Notes under the pieces: model-generated
Seen by the model: the letters and a program-made list of their open reading frames with translations, nothing else
Told to the model about the DNA's origin: nothing
The model's database searches: none
Assembly (NCBI GenBank): GCA_963920705.1
Contig: OY987230.1
Location: 11,495,320 to 11,559,319, forward strand
Length of the DNA: 64,000 bases
Reading direction: 5' to 3'
From: Odiellus spinosus
Lineage: Eukaryota > Arthropoda > Arachnida > Opiliones > Phalangiidae
Shown: positions 36,210 to 47,656 of the stretch, piece by piece
Position numbering within the stretch: the first letter of the stretch is position 1
How the letters are laid out: every line of letters starts with the position of its first letter
Program-made: the position numbers and the translations under genes

Positions 36210-39200
36210 TGTGAAAAGCGAAAGCAAAAGCTTGAAAACATTGACTGAAAACGGGTCTTAAGACAATCCCAACGTTATTTTAATTCGGATTGTATTATTT
36301 GTAGCCATCAGTAGCAGGAGTTTTAGTGCTCTTTGATCTTTCGATAAATTAGATACGAATGAGAAAACCTAGTTACTTTCCATTATCGGTGGGCACTGAT
36401 TGATTTTTCATCGATTCTATATATCCCCTTAACTCGCTCTAGAGCTTTCAACTATTTGCCTTACTAATAATTAATGGTTTGATCTAAATAGCTCACGGTA
36501 AAGATAAGGCTCTGGCAGGTAAATGACTGATATATTAACAGGCTTTCAAATTCTTAGAATTTCACAAGGATAAAGGGATGTCAAAGATAGAATTCAAAGG
36601 GAGTTTATACAGTTATAAATTATTAGTAAACTCCGAAACGTTGATAACCCAATTAAAGGAAGGGTGAAGATAAAAAAAATCGTTATTTTTTGTTAAATAT
36701 TATTTGGCAAGATATTGAAAGAATACTAGACTTAAGAGCTATAATTTATAATTACTCCGAAATTATTATTAGGTAAGAATTAAAGAAGAAACTCGTATTA
36801 GTTAAAACGATTTAATCTTATCTTAAAAATAAGTACATAGCTAAGCCTTTCAGCCGTAACGCCGGTCTTTTCAATAAGATTTGACCTCATTTTCTCACAC
36901 CCTATTTTGGGCGTAGGCACGAGCCAGGTCTTTGAATATAATACTACATTAAAGTTGCGCGACGTCATAATTACGTCAATTTAGGAAAATTGCGTGCGTA
37001 AGAATTCTAATATTTTCTAAAAAAAAAGTATCATTTCCGGTCTAATTAATACGGTTAATGAACGTTTACCAAGATGACCAAAGTTGATTTCTCGTTGGTC
37101 TGAAATTTATTCGAACCACAATTAGGCTTAGCGAGAAAAAAAACATTCAGTCTAGGGTATCCCTTTAAAGTTTTTACGACGTTTGACCCTTCCCTTTACA
37201 CGCGCCAAAAAGAAAAAAATAACTGATTAAGTAGAGCCGTTCGCTTTACGTATTTGAACGGTTTATTTCTCACGTAGTCTTTCATATATTAAATTCAAAA
37301 ATAGTGTAATTTGTATCGACTTTAGAGTACAACAAACCTTAGCAAATAATTATTCAATGACCTAGTCTAGAATAATTGATATTAATTATAACATGCTGGT
37401 TAACTCTATCAATTACGGGGAGGAGAAAAAACTTATTCCGACGTTCCGAAATATCAGAAACATCCCGCGATATTGCTTTCCCTCCTATATTTCCTAGCTA
37501 TATGACCCAGAAAAAAAAGCGCGCAAATTACGCGCCATTTCTTGTCGCACGTGTGGGTTCGCCCGCCTGGGTGTAACCGGCCATTCCACATTGGCGCCGA
37601 ATGGATTATTGCGCAAGATATATTTTCAAGGGATAGTTGACGCTTAATAACTTTGAAATTTAAGGATCCGGCCTTTCCTCTGTCAATTCTTTTAAAACAA
37701 TAAAACTATCCGTCTCTAAATGTAGGAATGATTTGTAAACACTTTGCACTACCAATAACTAATTTATGTAACCATATTAATTTCACTATAGCTGAGTTCG
37801 ATTTAAACCGTTTTCAAACGTTTATTTCTAATTCACGATAATTTTTATATGAAAACTTTCTGGATTAAATACTTTTCCGAGAAAGACCGCGCGAAAGCGA
37901 CTTTATCACGTGCCAGAACGCGCGAGAATCAACTGTAAGCGCTACAATACCCACGCGACCATATTGATGACGTAGTATATTGGGGATTTTTATTTTATAT
38001 AAATTTCGATAATGCCTATATTATAAAATAAGTAAAAATGTCACTCAATTTCTATTTGGAAACTTTAATTTAACGCAATATTATTTTGAAATTAATTATC
38101 AAAATTGTCGATCTCCTTGGTCGATTTAGAGCTAGTTTTGCTTATCTATTTTCTAATAATAATCGTGATTAGCGACTAAATGCGCCATAACGGGTGGCGA
38201 CATCAGTTTCTGTTTAAAACAAGTGGGCTATGCCCCATTAAAAGGTTATTACGTTCTTGACTTTAATGAAATATTTTTTGGTAACTTATTATCAGTTTAT
38301 TATTATGTTATGCCAGTTATGTGGTCTTTATTTTAGAACACTATTAATTTAATTATGCTATGCACTAGAACGTTGTTTTTCTCCGACAATATCCACCAAC
38401 GCGTGTATATATGAATGAAACAATACCTTGAATACGAAACAGTAGACAATAAGAATACTATAGCCACGTGGAACGGGAAAGTTTCCTTCAACGCGAATAA
38501 CCTTGTCCACAATAGCTTTTGATATTCAAATTACGCGATTGCTTTTATCCTTCGTTATTTTTATGAATAATGGTGGGAGAAACAGAGGATGTTCGTTGTC
38601 AATCGCGAGATAAACTCAGCGGTCTCGACCCCATTTTGTCCGCCATCGATTAATTTCGCTGAATATTATGACAACAAAGGCCCAAAGGGTTTAATTTTCC
38701 TCCGCGTACAGAAATATTAGGATTAATCGAGGAAAATTTATGATTCGCAAGATGTTTTTCTTTGCTAGAATTTTATTCACAATGAATGATAAATAATGCA
38801 TTACATTAGGGATGCGGATTATGTATATGCTATATCATGGGCTTAGAATTCTAAATCGATAATTCAACCTGGTAATTTACGCGGTAAGTTACTAGAATAA
38901 TGATAATTTACGGTTAATTGATCTTTTACAGTTAGAAAATTAGCAAAATGTCAATTTATAATTTTAAAGAGGGCAAAGCTAGACGTTTTAAATCGTCTAC
39001 AAGTCCACTTTTCAATAATTATTTTAGTGTTTTGATTAATCCTAGCCATCAGGGCCAATTAATGAATATTTAAATTATGGATTATCTTTTGATCAAAGTT
39101 TGGAGTATATTCCTCACTTCCTCTCAAATCTTTATTAATGATCGTTTGCTTTTTATACAATAAGCGAAGCCATGTTTAATTATATTGAAAATAAGCGTCC

Positions 39201-40163
39201 AAATCAGAGATTTGTGTGTGGTTTATATCACCTATCGCAACCATTTCATAAAGATGTAGTGGGAATTCAAGCATTGTGCGTGCTGCAAACTCAAACCTAT
39301 TCTGACCATGTCTAAATTAATCAAGCTCACTATTCTCCTCAAGAGAAAAAGAAGGAACGCAATTCTCTCGTGGCCCTAATTAGCATATATTTAATAAGAG
39401 AAACCAAGGATTCGAAGGAAAGGTCGAATTATATAATTTAGGAGAGTTGGGCCTTGTTCCACGATTCTTTGAATCTTTTAATGAAAAATATACAAAGAAA
39501 GAAACGTAAGTTTAAAATATAGGATTATATTAATGCGTGGCCGCATTACAATATCTATGGAAATAAGTTACGTGCTACAATCCACGATCAAAATGGCCGA
39601 CAAAGTCATGAGAATGAAAAATAAAAGAGGGAATGAGAAATACTGAGAAAACTGAGGGAGAATAGGAAGTAGGAGAACTATAGTTAGTGCTTTTCTTTCT
39701 ATTTTTACGCGCTTTTTCTCGGTTATTGCCCCTTGAATACTGGCTCAACTGCGTCCCACGAGCGCCTTGCGCCAACTTCCGGCATTCCCCGTCCTTCGTG
39801 CGCCGATCGATTCCCCAATTTTTTTTACAAAACTCGTCCTTCAGTCACGCGGAGTCCTTTTCGGGCTTATCTATATTTGGTCCTCTACGATCTTGCCACG
39901 ATTTAGGAAAATGTTAGCTCCAAAAACTAGGGCACTGTTTCCTAAAATGGGGGGAAATTGGGCTCGGCGTTCTGGCTTTAGGGGCAAATTTTATTTCTGG
40001 ACTATAAGTAGCTCAGCACTTTATGTGGTTGATAAATGAAGAAATGTGTCAGAGGTCATTGAAGAATTTAAACGGTAGAAAGGTTTTACACTTATGTGTA
40101 AATTAAGTGTGACTATAGTGTTGGGACCAATTTGAAAAACATACTTTTAGTCCTATGGTGTGT
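36210..40163. other. AT-rich DNA; GC-richer promoter-like patch near 39.7 kb
   Basis: No gene is supported. Around 39575-40030 the base composition rises and ACTTCCGG (ETS-like) and AAAATGGCCGAC occur. An ATG there gives only 17 codons with no donor before the stop. A second GC-richer patch lies at about 37515-37610. Confidence 0.35.
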
Positions 40164-40371
40164 TTAAAGGTATACTAAACTCAGGGAACTAGCTATTAAT
40201 GTCAGAGAGATAATAAAGGGAAGAGCGGATTTAGGCTTAGCGAGTGTAGTTCGGGATTTTTATCACTATAACTGTAAATTACCGCGAAACATTTGGTCAG
40301 TTTTGATACAGTTTTTGCTCATATTTTAACAGTTTGAAAATAACTTGTTATCCGAGTCTAGTATCTCTTAA
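40164..40371. mobile_element. Second copy of the AGGGATACTAGAC MITE
   Basis: Ends TTAAAGGTATACTAAACTC and GAGTCTAGTATCTCTTAA are diverged inverses inside TTAA. The interior AAAATAACTTGTTATC matches the copy at 15838-16049. Confidence 0.78.
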
Positions 40372-43170
40372 ACAATTCCTTCTCAGATTTCAGAATATAT
40401 TTAGGTTTATATAAAAATTCTACCATAAAGTTTATTGGTTAAAAGAGCCGAAAAGCTTTGAAACTAATTCGCAGGTAATTTGCATACTTTTATCATAAAA
40501 TAAGTTCTTTTTAAAAAGCAGCTAGGGTGAATGACCTGGTTAATATCTTAAAAGGTTATAGTGTCATCATTTTTCGGTATAATTTTATGAACTAATAAAC
40601 AACTCATGCTTAATTATAACTTAAAATAAGAAGTTTCAGCACTTACTCGAGAGTTAGACTTTAATCTTTTAATCTTATATGAGATGGAACTTAGGCACAA
40701 ATCCTTTTAAATGTCATTTTATGCATTTTTTTTAGAAGAGATGTTTGTCCGCGAACGTATACACGTAATCCGGACTAATCTGACAGTAAATAATTTAATT
40801 AAAACTAATTCCTTTAAAGGCATAAAATTTCTTAATTAAAACTATAATACATATCTGGTTTTAACGTTTCCATAGCCTCCTCTTTATTGAAATAATGATC
40901 TATTATCTGTAGATCCTCCCTGTCAGCCACGAGAATCAGTAACTGTGATTTAATTGTTCTAAAGCCGGCCGTTTTAGCTACATAGATTAGATTAAAATTC
41001 TAGTTGACCCTATTTTAGGCATTTTTATAACCAGTTTCGTCTGGTAATAAAAATATTTTTTAAATGAGATGATTTTTATTTTTATCTTAAATATATTTTT
41101 CGTTCTACGAAATCCTTAATTCCTTTGAAATTCGCTGTCTTTGAAATGCTAATTAACTGGATAACGTTAGGATACGTGAAGTATGTGGGGATTGCAATTA
41201 AAACTGATTAATTGGAAAGTTTATATTGAATCCACGTTCATAATTATCTAACTGTATGTATCTGTTCTAGATGAGTTTGCAAATCGACCTAAGATCTATT
41301 CAATGTTAAACCACCAAATTTTGGCTTAAATTTTAGGTTATCATATTTCAGTTTTAATTATTTATTAAGAAATATTTGCCTTACATTTAGTATATTTAGT
41401 TCAGATCGCAAAATATTTATAATATAATAAATTCAGGTTATTATTATACAGAGCATATATTTTCATTGTATAGCTGTTAAAATCATATTATATTACAAAC
41501 CAAAGATTATTCTATTTAATGGAACTAAACCTTTGGAAGTCAATGCCTTTTGTAAATCGCTAACCTCTCACGTATTTTTTTTCCGCGCTGATATATTAAA
41601 GTAGACTAGGTGTTTTTTGGCTTCCATCCAAGGTAGATTAATTCCCTCACGTAGTAAACGTCAGATTCTATCTGATTCTATACCTCGAATGACAATTTTC
41701 GGAAAAAATATCTAACAAAACAAGCTTATATATCGTAAAAAAACTCGATGGCCTCTTTCGTATCTTTCGAACGCTTTCCTAGTTACACAATGGATAATTA
41801 TTAACCATTAAACTTTGTTATTGCTTTCTTGAACCTTGCCTCTACTGGCCAAGATTTTAGTTACACCCATGTTGCTGTTAATTTCATCATATAGTTATTT
41901 TGTTTTCAAGCTATTAAGATTAAATGTTTATCATCGGAATTTATTGTTCTTACCTATAAGAGATCTTAGAGAAATTTGGGTTATCTCCATATTTATTTTT
42001 AAGATAAGACTTTTTTTTTTACTTTTCAGCCATTTTTATTTCGTGTCGCAAATAATTTTGAATACATCTATGGAATGTCTAACTATAATTTCATAGAGCT
42101 TTGAGAATATAAGTTAAAATCATATTCTACGAATTCAGAACTGTCAAAACTGTCAAACGTAGATTTACACGCAAACAAACGATTATTTACTTAGGTAATA
42201 TATGGAAATATTTAAATTAAAATTCTACGAAACTAAACGGGTCATGGAAATCTTTACAAGAATTAAATATTACCAAAAAAATTTAGAAACTCCCGCTGCT
42301 ACCTCGAAAGAATTTTGGAATTTATTTTCCAACATGTACCGGTTAAAAAAAAAATACTTTTACTTTTCGTGGGTGTATAGTTTATGAAATTCTGTTTCAT
42401 CTTGATTTGTCAGTAGGAGCGATACTTGAAATTCTTTATAACGATAGATAGAAAAATCACAGGGATAAAAGGTAACCTATCATTGTACGCGCTGTTAAAT
42501 TAAGGTGGAATTGATTATAAAGTCGGTAACAGTTTCAAATTTCAGCATGTATAGAAAAATATAACAAATCAATATAGAATTTAAAAACCAAATCAGAAGG
42601 TTCAAATGTACCCAAAATTTGTACACTTTGCAAATTCACACTGACTCTGATTATAGTGATGCCGACGATGTGAAAAGAAGGTGGAAAATTTCAGGTTATT
42701 CCAGTTCCTATATCGAAATGTTCAACTTGAATAAGTAACAGATATAATTTTCAGTAGAAACAAAGCTACATACTATTTTTATTCTTAGATGCTACGTGTT
42801 TCTTATATAAATAGAAGTGGGTTTTCTCGAACTTCTATACGTTTTGAAAACTTAATGTGATTGTTTTAGGGTTTGCTACACGATTTTTGACGTCAATGCC
42901 TATAGTATAGCCCATCTCGAGATAGCTGCACGCACTATATATGTAACTAGGGAGCATCGTTTTGTACATAGTGCCAACTCTAGTTTCAATTAACTATATA
43001 TTTGATAGCGAAAAATAATGAGGGAAATGTAATTATATAAGCCTATCTCCTAAGGCTCGAAAACAACATCGCACCGTCTGTAAGGGATTATATTTGTTAT
43101 TGACGGCCGTAAATTGAGTGCGAAACGTATTATCCAGTAGCTAAGTCGGAGGGAAAGTAAGATTACCATA
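40372..43170. other. AT-rich DNA, no gene seen
   Basis: Short frames at 41836-42096 and 42202-42387 are AT-rich, without splice sites or recognisable motifs. Confidence 0.4.
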
Positions 43171-43775
43171 ATAGTCCATGAGCCAGCAGCAGTGTTCGGT
43201 ACCAATAGGTGGTACCAGACGAAACTTTGGTGGTCGATATATGCTGCTAAGGGTTTACCGAAAAAGCATGATGGACGTCTCAAATCCGTAGCATTTAAAA
43301 ATGGCGGCCATTTAAAGATGGCCGCCGCGTTAAATAGAAAATGGTTTATATCTCCGGTTCTAATCATCGCATCGACATGTTCTATACATCTAAATTAAGC
43401 TTAGACTGAACTGTACATTTCGTGTTTAGTAACAATATGTCCTATCATTAACAAGGAGGGCGCTACGAGCGAATTTAAGTCGACCCACCCTTTTCTAAGG
43501 GATTATTTTTCGATATTACTTAAACTGTTACTGAAACCTAATGTCAGCAATTTTTTCCTTAAAACGAATGGATTATTTCCTTTAATTTAAGACCTTTTGG
43601 AATGAAATCGAACAAAATCAGCCTTCGTCATTAATTAAAATAAAACCTTTCTAGATACATATACTCAAGTTTTTGGATATTTAAAGGGGTTTTCGGTGGA
43701 AAGTTGTTAATATTATTATTGGGGGAATGGGTGGTTAAACCTCTAACCGCTCAGTTTACGGCATTGCTCTATACA

Positions 43776-44024
43776 TACATTCATGAAAAAGACAAATATA
43801 TTCATGAAAAAGACAAATATATTCATGAAAAAGACAAATATATTCATGAAAAAGACAAATATATTCATGAAAAAGACAAATATATTCATGAAAAAGACAA
43901 ATATATTCATGAAAAAGACAAATATATTCATGAAAAAGACAAATATATTCATGAAAAAGACAAATATATTCATGAAAAAGACAAATATATTCATGAAAAA
44001 GACAAATATATTCATGAAAAAGAC
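43776..44024. repeat. 21-bp minisatellite, 12 units, left arm
   Basis: The unit is TATTCATGAAAAAGACAAA plus two bases, 12 copies with virtually no variation. Each unit contains the palindrome TTCATGAA. Because 21 is a multiple of three and the unit lacks stops, several frames on both strands stay open (heptads such as YIHEKDK, MKKTNIF, NIFVFFM). These frames have no support as genes. Confidence 0.95.
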
Positions 44025-44106
44025 ACGTACACGTAGAAATATAGATTTTATTAACAAACACGTACAAAACTCCAGACTCAATAAATAAACAAAATTATTT
44101 TTTAAC

Positions 44107-44747
44107 GAGGGTTTAATCATCCTCTTCGCTCTCAATGTCATTTACATCTAGAAGATTTATATCGTCAGCACTTTCACACATATTTGTACAGCTCTGAAGC
44201 TTGCACGCGTCTGTACATTTTAGTCCATTTGAGTAGCACTGACATTTTTTCCTACGCATGACTTTGAACAGTTACAAGCAATGAATTCCAGAATGGCTTC
44301 TGGTGCAGGAGACCCTCTTATCCATTTAATAGACAAATGGCCATCGTTTTTAATTTCCCATCCATTGCCATCAGGGGAGGGTATATCTGGACACCTGGTT
44401 AGTGAACGTCTCCATATGCCGGCCTGATAGTTCGCTCTCAGAGCATGAAGATTTAGTGCATCTTCGCAAGGGGGCAATTGTCCAGACTCCACTGCTCCTT
44501 TTTTGGCCCGCCATAGCTGATATCGAAGAGCATTGACTTGAGTGACATTGGTGGTTGGGGCGTACAAATGGCAAGTGAAATGTTGTAAATCGTTGAACAA
44601 TTGGCATTCTAAATGAAATTTCTCGCCTAGGGAAGCAAACGCTGCTTGAAATTTCTTATCTGTTTTAAGTAGTTTTAGTCCTTTAATTTTCCCTTGCCCT
44701 GAAACCAAAACCAGAACTCGATTGGTGATGACGAAAATGGCTGTCAC
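44107..44747 (-). pseudogene. Transposon-linked protein fragment, left-arm copy, frameshifted
   Basis: It is the same protein as the right-arm copy from SGQGKIKG onward, with the tryptophan codon intact. A run of six instead of seven A/T near 44247 shifts the frame before the cysteine-rich end, which becomes NVSATQMD and stops at 44220. The correct frame would continue to about 44107. A 3-bp deletion plus substitution changes SPSPSEA to SPAPEA. Upstream of SGQGK the frame is read from spacer antisense and is not homologous. Confidence 0.72.
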
Positions 44748-45414
44748 TTTAGGACCAAATCTGTGTAAAGCATTGCTTGGGTTCCACGCTTACACAGGGT
44801 GTGACACAGTGAGCGCCTTTTCAGGGCAAGGGAAAATTAAAGGACTAAAACTACTTAAAACAGATAAGAAATTTCAAGCAGCGTTTGCTTCCCTAGGCGA
44901 GAAATTTCATTTAGAATGCCAATTGTTCAACGATTTACAACATTTCACTTGCCATTTGTACGCCCCAACCACCAATGTCACTCAAGTCAATGCTCTTCGA
45001 TATCAGCTATGACGGGCCAAAAAAGGAGCAGTGGAGTCTGGACAATTGCCCCCTTGCGAAGATGCACTAAATCTTCATGCTCTGAGAGCGAACTATCAGG
45101 CCGGCATATGGAGACGTTCACTAACCAGGTGTCCAGATATACCCTCCCCTGATGGCAATGGATGGGAAATTAAAAACGATGGCCATTTGTCTATTAAATG
45201 GATAAGAGGGTCTCCTTCACCATCAGAAGCCATTCTGGAATTCATTGCTTGTAACTGTTCAAAGTCATGCGTAGGAAAAAAATGTCAGTGCTACTCAAAT
45301 GGACTAAAATGTACAGACGCGTGCAAGCTTCAGAGCTGTACAAATATGTGTGAAATTGCTGACGATATAAATCTTCTAGATGTAAATGACATTGAGAGCG
45401 AAGAGGATGATTAA
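44722..45414 (+). pseudogene. Transposon-linked protein fragment, right-arm copy, one internal stop
   Basis: The frame reads LGPNLCKALLGFHAYTGCDT, then SGQGKIKGLKLLKTDKKF, continuing through a middle domain to a cysteine-rich end (CNCSKSC, KKCQCYSNGLKCTDAC, SCTNMC) and an acidic C-terminus. A TGA at 45010-45012 replaces the tryptophan codon present in the other arm. The 5' part is missing: the frame runs back into antisense left-arm sequence. The block GCDTVSAFSGQGKIKGLKLL resembles the helix-hairpin-helix of FEN1/XPG-like nucleases (G-DT...G-GK--ALKLL). The Cys-rich end resembles CXC-type zinc-binding modules. Such proteins are widespread, usually uncharacterised, in invertebrate genomes. 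Confidence 0.72.
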
Positions 45415-45502
45415 ACCCTCGTTAAAAAATAATTTTGTTTATTTATTGAGTCTGGAGTTTTGTACGTGTTTGTTAATAAAATCTATATTTCTACGTGTAC
45501 GT

Positions 45503-45751
45503 GTCTTTTTCATGAATATATTTGTCTTTTTCATGAATATATTTGTCTTTTTCATGAATATATTTGTCTTTTTCATGAATATATTTGTCTTTTTCATGAA
45601 TATATTTGTCTTTTTCATGAATATATTTGTCTTTTTCATGAATATATTTGTCTTTTTCATGAATATATTTGTCTTTTTCATGAATATATTTGTCTTTTTC
45701 ATGAATATATTTGTCTTTTTCATGAATATATTTGTCTTTTTCATGAATGTA
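45503..45751. repeat. 21-bp minisatellite, 12 units, right arm
   Basis: The inverse copy of 43776-44024 with the same unit number. Both ends pass into the same flanking sequence as in the left arm. Confidence 0.95.
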
Positions 45752-46466
45752 TGTATAGAGCAATGCCGTAAACTGAGCGGTTAGAGGTTTAACCACCCAT
45801 TCCCCCAATAATAATATTAACAACTTTCCACCGAAAACCCCTTTAAATATCCAAAAACTTGAGTATATGTATCTAGAAAGGTTTTATTTTAATTAATGAC
45901 GAAGGCTGATTTTGTTCGATTTCATTCCAAAAGGTCTTAAATTAAAGGAAATAATCCATTCGTTTTAAGGAAAAAAATTGCTGACATTAGGTTTCAGTAA
46001 CAGTTTAAGTAATATCGAAAAATAATCCCTTAGAAAAGGGTGGGTCGACTTAAATTCGCTCGTAGCGCCCTCCTTGTTAATGATAGGACATATTGTTACT
46101 AAACCGAAATGTACAGTTCAGTCTAAGCTTAATTTAGATGTATAGAACATGTCGATGCGATGATTAGAACCGGAGAAATAAACCATTTTCTATTTAACGC
46201 GGCGGCCATCTTTAAATGGCCGCCATTTTTAAATGCTACGGATTTGAGACGTCCATCATGCTTTTTCGGTAAACCCTTAGCAGCATATATCGACCACCAA
46301 AGTTTCGTCTGGTACCACCTATTGGTACCGATCAGCTAATTTTTTGCTGCTGGCTCATGGACTATAATAAGTGTGATACAATCTTGAAAAAGAGATACAA
46401 TTGGTTGAAAATCTTACGAGGAACGCGTACTTAATTGCTCGTGAATTTAGCTTCAACTACGTTTTG

Positions 46467-46720
46467 TTCACGATAAGATATCTTCCACGGCGCTTTGTTC
46501 ACGAGAAGATATCTTCAACTGTGTTCACGAGAAGATATCTTCAACTGTGTTCACGAGAAGATATCTTCAACTGTGTTCACGAGAAGATATCTTCAACTGT
46601 GTTCACGAGAAGATATCTTCAACTGTGTTCACGATAAGGTATCTTCGACGGGGTTTTGTTCACGAGAAGATATCTTCGACGGTGCTTTGTTCACGAGAAG
46701 ATATCTTCGACGGTGCTTGG
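46467..46720. repeat. 26-bp minisatellite with a 12-bp palindrome in each unit
   Basis: About nine units of GTTCACGAGAAGATATCTTC plus AACTGT (or CGACGGTGCTTT in the outer units). Each contains the perfect palindrome GAAGATATCTTC. It begins about 100 bp outside the right arm of the palindrome and has no counterpart outside the left arm. The 78-109-codon frames here are by-products. Confidence 0.92.
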
Positions 46721-47448
46721 ATCAGCTCCGCCAACTTGGGGAATTAACTCACACGTTCGGCTCTCCCTTTGAATCATTCATCCGTGCCCCAACTAGGCAT
46801 ATATATATACATTTACACAATTAAATAGAAAAGGCTCCCATTTAATGTTTCGAGGAATTGTATAGCTATAGCTTATGTGAAGTGACCTAATTCACGACGA
46901 GTCATGCACATACAAACTGTATAATATTACAAGTCTACTATTACCCCTGTAACTAACACCCCACAAAATAAAATAAAAAATGTTTCTAAAAACAAGAACG
47001 GAAAGCCAAGAGGCTCTATTAAAACGTTAGTAACCCTTTCCTCGAGTATATAGAAGAACGATTAAACTCAAAAACCGGAAAATATTCATGAATTATAATT
47101 TAAAACTTTTCTAGGAACTCACGTTATTATATAATTACCCCAATTTCGAGCAATTACGGTGTCAAAAGACGAAAAGTTTACAAAATTTACTTCGCCTGTA
47201 AAGTAAAGCAACCTGACTCGATTCGGGTCTTATCAAATTGATCTCGCGCCTAGCTCTTGAATTTAATTCTTTAGAAATTAAACATTCCCAACGCTGGTTT
47301 TACATTTGAGTGACGTAATTTTTACTTCTCATTTTATTGTGATCTCATAGGAAAAGAAAAGATATCGGATTCCAATTACAATTTTTAATATTGAAGTTTG
47401 TTTAAAACTCGTCAACCCAGAAGTTTAAAATGATTATCCTGCATGAAT
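46721..47448. other. AT-rich DNA, nothing recognised
   Basis: No coding or repeat signal was seen. Confidence 0.4.
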
Positions 47449-47656
47449 GAATTGAAGCCCCTAGGAACCTCTCCTTATAAATCTTAAAACTGCGTCTGCT
47501 TATTTTATTGCTCAAGCCTCAAAAGGGCCAACTTAGGTTAGCTTCTACGTAGATCTAAGTTGGCCGTGGTGAGACTTGGCCAATAAATAAGAACTCGTTT
47601 TACGAGGAAGCTTAGAGGCTAAAGCTATATCTCAAAGTTCATAGGGGCTTCAATTC
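47449..47656. mobile_element. 208-bp foldback element
   Basis: Outer ends GAATTGAAGCCCCTA and TAGGGGCTTCAATTC are perfect inverses. A central hairpin GGCCAACTTAG...CTAAGTTGGCC lies at about 47527-47564. No clear target duplication. Confidence 0.72.

Larger units (their letters stand above)
43171..46365. mobile_element. 3.2-kb near-perfect palindrome of transposon-derived sequence
   Basis: The left arm 43171-44704 (1534 bp) and right arm 44819-46365 (1547 bp) are inverse copies around a 114-bp single-copy spacer. By eye the arms differ by a handful of substitutions and three indels (about 9 bp near the outer end, 3 bp and 1 bp in the coding part). From outside in, each arm carries a short palindrome made of ATGGCGGCCAT, unique DNA, a 12-unit 21-bp repeat, and the 3' part of a transposon-linked reading frame. 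The arm boundary at the spacer falls inside that frame at TTTCAGGG. No target duplication or terminal motif was found, so the mechanism could be inverted duplication rather than transposition. Confidence 0.93.

Noticed and set aside
39593-39646. ATG in good context starting MADKVMRMKNKRGNEKY
   Set aside because: It stops after 17 codons with no GT donor before the stop.
43783-44141. Long repetitive proteins (MKKTNIF, YIHEKDK, NIFVFFM heptads) on both strands, also at 45386-45823
   Set aside because: They arise because a 21-bp stop-free repeat stays open in several frames. There is no independent coding evidence.
44220-44747. First 14 residues of the left-arm frame (MTAIFVITNRVLVL) as a genuine N-terminus
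   Set aside because: They are antisense of the single-copy spacer. Homology begins only at SGQGKIKG.
46401-46824. Overlapping 66-109-codon frames
   Set aside because: By-products of the 26-bp minisatellite in three frames.
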